Of a DNA stretch of 5,283 nucleotides, positions 1 through 5,283 are shown piece by piece. The notes under the pieces are model-generated. The model was given only the letters and a program-made list of their open reading frames with translations. It was not told where the DNA came from and made no database searches. The DNA is taken from the NCBI GenBank assembly GCA_036338025.1, contig JAYZDB010000164.1:1-5283 (forward strand), read 5' to 3'. Source of the DNA: JAYZDB01 sp036338025 (lineage in GTDB: Bacteria > Planctomycetota > UBA1135 > UBA2386). The first letter of the stretch is position 1, and each line of letters opens with the position of its first letter. The position numbers and the translations under genes were made by a program.

Positions 1-267
1 GCCAGCCAGTTGAAGGATATCGGTGTGCGCATCAGTGAGCGCGATGCCGGACCCGACGAGGATTCACCGGCAGCTCCTGCTGAGGAATCTGCGGAGGCTC
101 CTGCTGAGGAAGCCGCGGAGGCGCCTGCTGAGGAAGCCGCGGAAGCTCCGGCAGAAGAACCCGCGGAGGCGCCTGCTGAGGAAGCCGTGGAAACTCCTGA
201 CGATGCCGGCGGGGAGGCGTCTGCCGACACCCAGCCCGAGGAAGGCGACACGGAGCCTGCCACCTAG
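1..267 (+). CDS. 3' end of an unidentified gene with an acidic Ala/Pro/Glu repeat tail
   Basis: The reading frame is open from the first base and stops at TAG 265-267, so the gene begins outside the window and only its last 88 codons are seen. The first 20 or so residues (ASQLKDIGVRISERD and onward) look like the end of a folded domain. They are followed by a low-complexity acidic tail: five near-identical octapeptides of the APAEEAAE type, then a Glu/Asp/Thr-rich end. The tail is almost certainly disordered and strongly negative. I do not recognise the family. Such tails occur on many unrelated bacterial proteins, so they give no function. The TTG at 10 has no visible Shine-Dalgarno sequence, and there is no reason to treat it as the start. 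The gene ends 14 nt before the next start on the same strand, which suggests co-transcription with the lipoprotein gene and tyrS. Confidence 0.7.
   Translation, partial: ASQLKDIGVRISERDAGPDEDSPAAPAEESAEAPAEEAAEAPAEEAAEAPAEEPAEAPAEEAVETPDDAGGEASADTQPEEGDTEPAT
73..192 (+). repeat. Five tandem 24-bp coding repeats (octapeptide APAEEAAE)
   Basis: Five in-frame 24-bp units start at 73, 97, 121, 145 and 169. They encode APAEESAE, APAEEAAE, APAEEAAE, APAEEPAE and APAEEAVE; a decayed sixth unit begins with TPDD at 193. Units 1, 2, 3 and 5 are nearly identical in DNA. Unit 4 differs from unit 2 at four codons, and three of those changes are synonymous (CCT/CCG, GCT/GCA, GAG/GAA). The peptide pattern is therefore kept while the DNA drifts. 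The array probably arose by slippage or unequal recombination and may vary in copy number between strains. Confidence 0.9.
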
Positions 268-273
268 GTGAGG
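266..273 (+). promoter_or_regulatory. Shine-Dalgarno sequence for the lipoprotein gene
   Basis: AGGTGAGG lies between the upstream stop (265-267) and the GTG at 282. Its AGGTGA part matches the end of the consensus AGGAGGTGA, and GAGG ends 8 nt before the start. This supports GTG 282 as the true start and shows that the gene has its own ribosome binding site although it is packed close behind its neighbour. Confidence 0.6.
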
Positions 274-281
274 TCGGTGAC

Positions 282-1430
282 GTGAACCGCCAACTCGCTC
301 ATGCCCGACCGCGGCAGCGGTCGGGGTGGTTGGTGGTTGGTATGGCGCTGGTGTCGGCCTGGTTGGGCCTGACGGCTTGCGCGTCAGGCCCGGATCTCCG
401 GCTGGAACGACTCGTGCTCGAATCCAAGCCGCTGCCGCGTGGCGGTAGCAGTGAGGCGGTCGTGGCATACTACGACGCGGTCTTCTCGAAGATGCGTGAC
501 GCGTTGCACAGCGGTGGCACCGAGGGCCTGGCTGAGTTGCGCTTCCTGATTCAGCAGCACAAACGCGACGATATGGTCGGGACAGCCGCTACGCGGATGC
601 GCCAGTTTGAGTTGTTGGCCGATGGTCTGCAGTTCGAACTCAAGTTGCCAGAGCTGTGCAGTGTCGTTCGTACGGATGCCAGTGCACCGGTGGGAGCGAC
701 CCAGAAGTTTGCGGTGAGGCTTCGCCAGAACGGCGAGCGGGTTCTGGAGTGTGGCGGCACCGGCGACCAGGAGGTCGTGTTCCGGGTTGTCGTCAGGTTG
801 CGGGATTTCGACTCCTCAGGCCAGTTTGTAGAGATGGAAGATTCAGTGCCGCTGCGGGTTAAGAATCGGCAGCGTCTGACGGCAGGTGCCGAACTCGTGT
901 TGCCGTTCGAATTGCCCGGTGCAGCGCCGGCCACGGTGATTCGGGAGATGGCGGTCCGCGTTGAGTTGTTGCCCTGCGTGGTGAGCCTGGATGGGCATGA
1001 GGTGCCGGTCAGCCAGTCTGGTCGGAAACGCCTGACGCCTGCTGAGATCGCGCAGTTGCCGCCCAAGGACCGTCTCCTCTACTCAACCAGAGGTCACACT
1101 CCGTGCGCTGTTCTGGATGTTCTGGTCTACCCCAAGGGTTATGAGTCGGTGGAGAAGAACCCCCTCGCTACCATGCGAGAGGCGCAGCGCCGTGGTGACG
1201 CGAAGTACTTCCAGCACACCTTTCTCGCTGCCCACTTCATGCCCACCAAGGACCGTGACAAGGCTATGGCAGTCCTGATTCAACATGTGCGTAATGGCAC
1301 GGCTTCACAGGCGCGTGTCGCAATGGGGGCTCTGCGCCTCCTGTCACGTGAGGAGTTTGAAATCACCGAGCGCCGCGCCTGGTTGATGTGGTGGAAGCGA
1401 TACCAGGACCAAATCAAGAAACGCAAGTGA
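282..1430 (+). CDS. Uncharacterised lipoprotein, 382 aa
   Basis: I do not recognise a named family. The N-terminus is a lipoprotein signal: basic residues up to about 13, a hydrophobic stretch at about 16-30 and a lipobox L30-T31-A32-C33, so the mature protein should be anchored in a membrane through Cys33. Residues about 40-115 are charged and look helical. Residues about 118-285 look beta-rich and may be an Ig-like sandwich. Residues about 295-382 look helical, with an Arg/Trp-rich end (WLMWWKRYQ at 367-375) that resembles the ends of some HEAT-repeat proteins; that resemblance is an impression, not an identification. The GTG start is supported by AGGTGAGG just upstream. The stop overlaps the likely tyrS start as GTGA, so the two genes are probably translationally coupled. 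Nothing in the protein suggests a link to tRNA charging. Confidence 0.85.
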   Translation: MNRQLAHARPRQRSGWLVVGMALVSAWLGLTACASGPDLRLERLVLESKPLPRGGSSEAVVAYYDAVFSKMRDALHSGGTEGLAELRFLIQQHKRDDMVGTAATRMRQFELLADGLQFELKLPELCSVVRTDASAPVGATQKFAVRLRQNGERVLECGGTGDQEVVFRVVVRLRDFDSSGQFVEMEDSVPLRVKNRQRLTAGAELVLPFELPGAAPATVIREMAVRVELLPCVVSLDGHEVPVSQSGRKRLTPAEIAQLPPKDRLLYSTRGHTPCAVLDVLVYPKGYESVEKNPLATMREAQRRGDAKYFQHTFLAAHFMPTKDRDKAMAVLIQHVRNGTASQARVAMGALRLLSREEFEITERRAWLMWWKRYQDQIKKRK

Positions 1431-2635
1431 CATCCAAGACCATAGAAGAGCAGGTTCGCGTGATCAGACGTGGTGCCGTGGACTTGATCGGCGAGGAAGA
1501 ACTCGTCGAACGTCTGAAGCTCTGCGAACAGACTGGGCGACCGCTGCGGGTGAAGCTGGGTATTGATCCTTCTTCGCCCGACATCCACATCGGTCACACT
1601 GTGCCGCTTCGCAAACTCCGTGATTTTCAACGTCTCGGGCACCAGGTCGTTGTCGTGTGGGGCACTTCGACTGCGATGGTTGGAGACCCGAGCGGCAAGA
1701 ACAAGACCCGACCTCAGCTGACCAGAGAGCAGGTCGAGGCCAACATGCAGACCTACAAGGCCCAGGTTGGCATGGTGCTGGACATCGCGGCTGCGGAAGA
1801 GCGTGAGAACAGCGAGTGGTTTGACAAGATGAGCTTCATGGATGCCGTCACCTTGTCGGCGAGCTTTACTGTCGCGCAGATTCTGGAGCGCGACTCGTTC
1901 ATGAATCGCTACAAGGAAGGGTTACCGATCTCGGTGCACGAATTCCTCTATCCAATGATGCAAGGCTGGGATTCGGTCAAACTCGAAGCAGACGTAGAGA
2001 TTGGCGGCAGCGATCAACTCTTCAACCTGATAGTCGGTCGAGAGCTACAGAAGCAGCACGGCCAGAAGCCGCAGATTTGCTTGACCTTGCCGATCATCGA
2101 GGGACTCGATGGCGTCCAGAAAATGTCGAAGTCGCTCGGGAACTGCATTGGTGTTACCGAATCGCCGACCGACATGTTCGGTAAGTGCATGAGCATCCCG
2201 GACGAGTTGATGGAGAAGTATTTCACGCACCTGACGGATGTGCCTGAGACTGAGATCCAGGGTCTGTTGAAACTACATCCCCGGGAGTCGAAGGTAACCC
2301 TGGCGCGTCACATGGTCGCGGAATACCACGGCGCTGACGCTGCGGAAGCAGCGGTCGCGGAATTTGATCGGGTGTTTCAGCAAGGCGGACTTCCAGACCA
2401 GGTGCCGGAGGTGACGATTCCCTTGGATCGGCTTCGCGAGGGGGCGATCCTGGTCGCCAACGCCCTGCAGATCGCAGGTATCTGTGACTCCGGAAGCGAT
2501 GGTCGACGCCTGGTGAAGGGCGGGGGTGTGAAGGTCGATGGTGACCCGGTGCAGGACGAGCAGGCGACGCTCACCTCGGGGAGCTACCTGCTGCAATCGG
2601 GCAAGCGGAAGGCGGCCCAGGTTACCGTCCCGTAG
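1427..2635 (+). CDS. tyrS: Tyrosyl-tRNA synthetase (class I, TyrZ-like)
   Basis: This cytoplasmic enzyme joins tyrosine to tRNA-Tyr using ATP. From GTG 1427 the protein has 402 residues, normal for the family. The class I signatures are present: HIGH at 54-57 and KMSKS at 232-236. Residues equivalent to the Bacillus stearothermophilus tyrosine and adenylate site are visible: Asp47 (Asp38 there), Asp87 in GDPSG (Asp78), Tyr175, Gln179 and Asp182 (Tyr169, Gln173, Asp176), and Asp196-Gln197 (Asp194, Gln195). A KLGIDP motif in place of YCGFDP and a KMSKS loop fit the second bacterial type, often called TyrZ. Residues about 338-400 form the C-terminal S4 RNA-binding domain. In-frame GTG codons at 1388 and 1391 would extend it 12-13 residues into the upstream gene; I prefer GTG 1427, which overlaps the upstream TGA, although its ribosome binding site is weak. 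The gene appears intact. Confidence 0.97.
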   Translation: MTSKTIEEQVRVIRRGAVDLIGEEELVERLKLCEQTGRPLRVKLGIDPSSPDIHIGHTVPLRKLRDFQRLGHQVVVVWGTSTAMVGDPSGKNKTRPQLTREQVEANMQTYKAQVGMVLDIAAAEERENSEWFDKMSFMDAVTLSASFTVAQILERDSFMNRYKEGLPISVHEFLYPMMQGWDSVKLEADVEIGGSDQLFNLIVGRELQKQHGQKPQICLTLPIIEGLDGVQKMSKSLGNCIGVTESPTDMFGKCMSIPDELMEKYFTHLTDVPETEIQGLLKLHPRESKVTLARHMVAEYHGADAAEAAVAEFDRVFQQGGLPDQVPEVTIPLDRLREGAILVANALQIAGICDSGSDGRRLVKGGGVKVDGDPVQDEQATLTSGSYLLQSGKRKAAQVTVP

Positions 2636-2672
2636 GCGGCTGGATCTTGCTGTTGGTGATCCGCAGGCAGCA

Positions 2673-2690
2673 GGCGCACGGTGCCTATTT
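2673..2690 (+). terminator. Weak candidate terminator hairpin after tyrS
   Basis: A 5-bp stem with a 3-nt loop (GGCGC-ACG-GTGCC, one G-T pair) is followed by TATTT. It lies 37 nt after the tyrS stop and overlaps the stop codon of the convergent cytochrome gene. A second weak inverted repeat, GGATC/GATCC at 2642-2646 and 2658-2662, stands just before it without a T run. Both are short, so this is only a possible terminator. The rest of the 49-nt gap shows nothing. Confidence 0.22.
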
Positions 2691-4094
2691 GCCGTGCTCG
2701 ATCATCTTCCAGAACTTCGTGTAGTCGAACTTTGGGCTGTGTTCGAAGTTGTGACACTCCGTGCAGGTCTTGACTTCGACCTTCCACATCGGCTCATCAC
2801 CATCGGAAGCGACGTGCTGATTGCCTGGGCCGTGACAGTTCTCACACGTCACGTCCAACAACTTGGGGGTCTTGTCAGGTGAGACGAACCCTGACTTGTA
2901 GCCGTAGCCGACCACGTGGCACGATACGCACTCCGGGTAGTGTGTGACGGGCCAGCCTTCTCTCTTCTCGGCGTCGATCAGGGTCTGCCATGCATGGCTG
3001 TGGGCGTGCTTGGCGCAGAGTTCCGAATCCTCTTCGTGGCAGTCTGTGCAGGCTGCGCTGCCGACGTATCCCAGTCCCTTCGGCAGGTCTTTTTGGTTGG
3101 CGAGTTTTGCCAAGAGCCCGTCCTGCTTCACGGTTTGTCGGTGCCCCAGGATGACTGCTGAGGTGTCCTTGTCGCGCATCGCGGAAGGGGCGGTCAGGCT
3201 ACCCTTCAGCGGCACCAATTTCATGCGGGTGAGCATCGGACCCCTTGCACCGCGTGTCAGGGTCACGTCCAGCAGCACGCGACCGTGAATCCCGGCGTAG
3301 ATCAGTGGTACGCCGTTGGCCTGATCGGCCCGGTTCTTGGGCTCGACGTAGTCGTGGTTGACACCGATGATCAGGTCCGGCCTGGGCTCCAGTTTGAGCT
3401 TCTTGATGACTTCCCGATCGGCGTGGACCATCAGCACGCGGTAGGTTTCCGCCGCGACTCCCTGCATCGCTTTGTGCCAGGCGGTGGCCGGAGCCAATAG
3501 CTTGAACTTCCCGGTTTTGCTCTCGACCGGCAAGGCCATCGTCAGCGATGCGAGTCGCACCGTTACGTGATCGAGTTTGTGCTCGTGGAATGCGTGCACC
3601 ACCGGCTTGCCCTCCATTAGCCAGGGCTTGCCATCGGCGAGTACCAGGTCGGCAGCCAATGCTGGCAACTTTGGATAGAAACTGAGCAGGCCAGCGACGA
3701 GGTCTGGGTCGACCAGCAGATCCTTGGGACCGATTCCAAGTCCGTGGTAGCCGTTGTTCTCGAGGATCTCGAGGATCGCCATCAGCTTGGATTCGCCCAG
3801 CTCGTTGGCCTTCTTGAGCAGGTTGCCGCCTTCGAGGAACAGGTCGATGTTGCGCTGATCGAGCTTCTGGCGGAAGACCCGTCGTGCCAGACCGCCGAGT
3901 TGGCCTGAGGCGCAGCCACAGGGCATCAGGTAGCCCTCGAGATTGCCAGAGATGCGTAGCCGCAGCCGAGGTGCGGTAGAGCCTGTGGAGTTACCTCGCG
4001 GGCCCTGGCCGCTGGTCGCCGGTTCGGAATCGCAACCAGGCGTGACGGCAAATCCGAGCAGGGTGACACAGACAAGGAGAATGCGGAGGGTCAT
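2685..4094 (-). CDS. Tetraheme cytochrome c lipoprotein with degenerate metallophosphatase-like domain
   Basis: This 469-aa protein is probably an exported, membrane-anchored electron-transfer protein. A short signal ends in TPGC with Cys21 as the likely lipidated residue and Asp at +2. Residues about 44-300 follow the outline of UshA/SoxB-type metallophosphatases: GNLEGYLMPCGC and GGLARR (50-72), GYHGLGIG (115-122), LIIGVNHDY (241-249) and GVPLIYAGIHGR (261-272). The positions where active enzymes carry metal ligands are changed, so catalysis looks unlikely. Residues about 343-469 form a cytochrome c554-like multiheme domain with four CXXCH sites: CTDCH 349-353, CVSCH 389-393, CENCH 417-421 and CTECH 444-448. 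His363, His365, His367, His385 and His427 are possible second axial ligands. Its ATG overlaps the stop of the DUF1573-like gene (ATGA, 4094-4091), and no strong Shine-Dalgarno sequence is visible, so coupled translation is likely. The heme sites are certain; the substrate is unknown. Confidence 0.9.
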   Translation of the reverse strand: MTLRILLVCVTLLGFAVTPGCDSEPATSGQGPRGNSTGSTAPRLRLRISGNLEGYLMPCGCASGQLGGLARRVFRQKLDQRNIDLFLEGGNLLKKANELGESKLMAILEILENNGYHGLGIGPKDLLVDPDLVAGLLSFYPKLPALAADLVLADGKPWLMEGKPVVHAFHEHKLDHVTVRLASLTMALPVESKTGKFKLLAPATAWHKAMQGVAAETYRVLMVHADREVIKKLKLEPRPDLIIGVNHDYVEPKNRADQANGVPLIYAGIHGRVLLDVTLTRGARGPMLTRMKLVPLKGSLTAPSAMRDKDTSAVILGHRQTVKQDGLLAKLANQKDLPKGLGYVGSAACTDCHEEDSELCAKHAHSHAWQTLIDAEKREGWPVTHYPECVSCHVVGYGYKSGFVSPDKTPKLLDVTCENCHGPGNQHVASDGDEPMWKVEVKTCTECHNFEHSPKFDYTKFWKMIEHGK

Positions 4095-5218
4095 CTTCTG
4101 AGCTTGTTGAAACCGTTGACTCGGATCTTGGCCACGGGGCTACCCCCAGCTTTCTTGCTCAGACTTAACCACCCGTCCATGTGCTTTCCTCCCATGGTCC
4201 CGAGATATTTTACGATTACCCTGAGCCGCCGGCCGGATAATGGCTGGAAGCGTATCTCAAAGTGCTCGCTGATGTCGTTGCCGTTGAGATCGAGGAAATC
4301 GTGCACGACGAAACCGCTTGGTCGGCGGCGGTCGTGGTCGGTGATCGCGACGAAGCGCTCGCGAGTTTCGTTGAACGGGAAGATGTCGTATCCGATCCGG
4401 AACGACGGTTCGAACTGGATGTCACCGATGAAGGAGCCAGTGACCGGAATCCACAGGTGGGGATAGGTCTTGAGACCCGTCGCCATGGAAACTCCGCCGC
4501 TGATCTTTGGTGCCGTGGTCGAGTCTTTGTAGGGGGTCACCTTGATCTTGAGTTCGTAACCGAAGCCCGTCTTCTCGAGCTGTGCACTGACGCAGTCGGG
4601 TATCGTCTTGGCAGCCCCGAGCGTCAAGGTCTGACCCGCGATATTGCTGCGCAACTCGATCGTGCGTTCATACGGCGGGTTCGACATCGGCAGCTCCCCG
4701 AAATCGATGTGAGCAACCGGAGCCGCCTTGATCGGAGACCGGATGCCGAAGTGGAAACGCACCCGCTGGGAGCTGAAGCGCTGGAACTTGCCATGGACGT
4801 GTTTGAAGGTCACGTTGCCGAGTTCCTCGCGGTGCGCCAGGTCCTGGGCCTCCATGTCCTTGGTCTTCAAGGTCAAGCGGAGGATGACCCCCTCGCCTGC
4901 CTGGAGTTCCCGGTCCTCGGCCCGGCGTCCCCAGACGGGGACGGTGCGGCCGTCTGGCTTTTGGATCATCAACATCCCGGACCCACAAGAGCAGTTGCCC
5001 GAGTAGGCCTCGGGCAGCAGTTTCCCACCCTCAGTCGATTCCGGTAGCGGGATCTGGAAGTCGTGGGTTTGGGATTCACCTAATTCCAGCACACCGAAGT
5101 CGTGGTAGACCTCAGCGGTCGCGGCCTGCTGCTTGCAGCCGAAACCCGTCAGGCAGCAGGCCGCCAGCAGGACTCGACTCGTAATAGCCTTCAGCAGTGC
5201 GAGATGGGATGTGGCCAT
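4091..5218 (-). CDS. DUF1573-like lipoprotein with CSCG motif, 375 aa
   Basis: The protein is predicted to be exported and lipid anchored. Its signal region has Arg15, a hydrophobic run at 16-26 and a TGFGC end, making Cys28 the likely lipidated residue; LAAC ending at Cys21 is a second but less well placed option. Residues about 38-145 match the DUF1573 pattern: an HDFG start (39-42), alternating strands and NCSCG at 75-79 where the family usually has a CGC-type motif. Similar strand patterns begin near 170 (HIDFGELP) and 268, so the protein may be two or three Ig-like beta-sandwiches in tandem. DUF1573 has no firmly established role. I chose ATG 5218 because GGAG stands 4 nt before it and the signal peptide then has normal proportions; a GTG at 5254 would add 12 residues with no ribosome binding site. 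The stop overlaps the cytochrome start as ATGA, indicating a shared transcript and probably a shared function. Confidence 0.82.
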   Translation of the reverse strand: MATSHLALLKAITSRVLLAACCLTGFGCKQQAATAEVYHDFGVLELGESQTHDFQIPLPESTEGGKLLPEAYSGNCSCGSGMLMIQKPDGRTVPVWGRRAEDRELQAGEGVILRLTLKTKDMEAQDLAHREELGNVTFKHVHGKFQRFSSQRVRFHFGIRSPIKAAPVAHIDFGELPMSNPPYERTIELRSNIAGQTLTLGAAKTIPDCVSAQLEKTGFGYELKIKVTPYKDSTTAPKISGGVSMATGLKTYPHLWIPVTGSFIGDIQFEPSFRIGYDIFPFNETRERFVAITDHDRRRPSGFVVHDFLDLNGNDISEHFEIRFQPLSGRRLRVIVKYLGTMGGKHMDGWLSLSKKAGGSPVAKIRVNGFNKLRR

Positions 5219-5222
5219 GGGG

Positions 5223-5226
5223 CTCC
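5223..5226 (-). promoter_or_regulatory. Shine-Dalgarno sequence for the DUF1573-like gene
   Basis: On the minus strand GGAG precedes ATG 5218 with a 4-nt CCCC spacer. The spacing is a little short, but no comparable site precedes the alternative GTG at 5254. The site sits in the loop of a possible GGGG/CCCC hairpin (5236-5219). No convincing -35/-10 pair is visible in the 65 bases upstream of the start, so the promoter is probably outside the window. Confidence 0.45.
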
Positions 5227-5283
5227 ATAGTACCCCGTCGGGTGGCAGCAACACCGTGGCAGCGCCCGGATCGTTCGGAGTAT

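Noticed and set aside
64..468. 134-codon minus-strand frame across the octapeptide repeat
   Set aside because: Its Arg/Leu/Phe repeat is simply the antisense reading of the 24-bp repeats, and it runs into the signal peptide region of the lipoprotein gene.
2636..2684. Strong bidirectional terminator in the convergent gap
   Set aside because: Only two 5-bp stems are present and neither has a real T tract on both strands; it is listed only as a weak plus-strand candidate.
2538..2882. 114-codon plus-strand frame spanning the convergent gap
   Set aside because: It overlaps the S4 domain of tyrS and the heme domain of the opposite gene, and has no motif or ribosome binding site.
4262..5047. 261-codon open frame on the plus strand opposite the DUF1573-like gene
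   Set aside because: It mirrors a gene that has a signal peptide, a family motif and a coupled neighbour. The translation has no recognisable domain and no ribosome binding site; long antisense frames are common in GC-rich DNA.
5228..5233. TACTAT on the minus strand as a -10 box
   Set aside because: It matches only four of six consensus bases, lies about 10 bases from the start codon and has no -35 element at a suitable distance.
5219..5254. GTG 5254 as start of the DUF1573-like protein
   Set aside because: No Shine-Dalgarno sequence precedes it, and the extra 12 residues, including Asp, would lengthen the region before the signal peptide without need.

Overview
The window is a compact, GC-rich piece of bacterial chromosome. 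Two gene clusters converge on a 49-nt gap at 2636-2684. Nothing marks it as phage, plasmid or transposon DNA. GTG starts, three predicted lipoproteins, a DUF1573-like protein and a tetraheme cytochrome fused to a metallophosphatase-like domain suggest an environmental Gram-negative-type bacterium. Planctomycetota is my best guess and a deltaproteobacterial-type lineage is an alternative; this is inference from gene content only.

Plus strand (1-2635): the 3' end of an unidentified gene whose product ends in five copies of an acidic Ala/Pro/Glu octapeptide; a 382-aa uncharacterised lipoprotein starting 14 nt downstream; and tyrS, a full-length tyrosyl-tRNA synthetase whose GTG start overlaps the lipoprotein stop codon (GTGA). 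The spacing implies one transcript that began before the window.

Minus strand (5218-2685): a 375-aa DUF1573-like lipoprotein with a CSCG motif, followed through an ATGA overlap by a 469-aa lipoprotein. The second protein has an N-terminal 5'-nucleotidase/metallophosphatase-like domain that appears to lack its metal ligands, then a C-terminal domain with four CXXCH heme-binding motifs. Both should be exported and membrane anchored, so they probably form one cell-envelope redox or scaffold module. This pair is the most interesting content of the window.

No RNA gene, CRISPR array, insertion sequence or strong terminator was seen. The only non-coding stretches are 268-281, the convergent gap 2636-2684, and 5219-5283 upstream of the DUF1573-like gene. 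None exceeds 300 bases.
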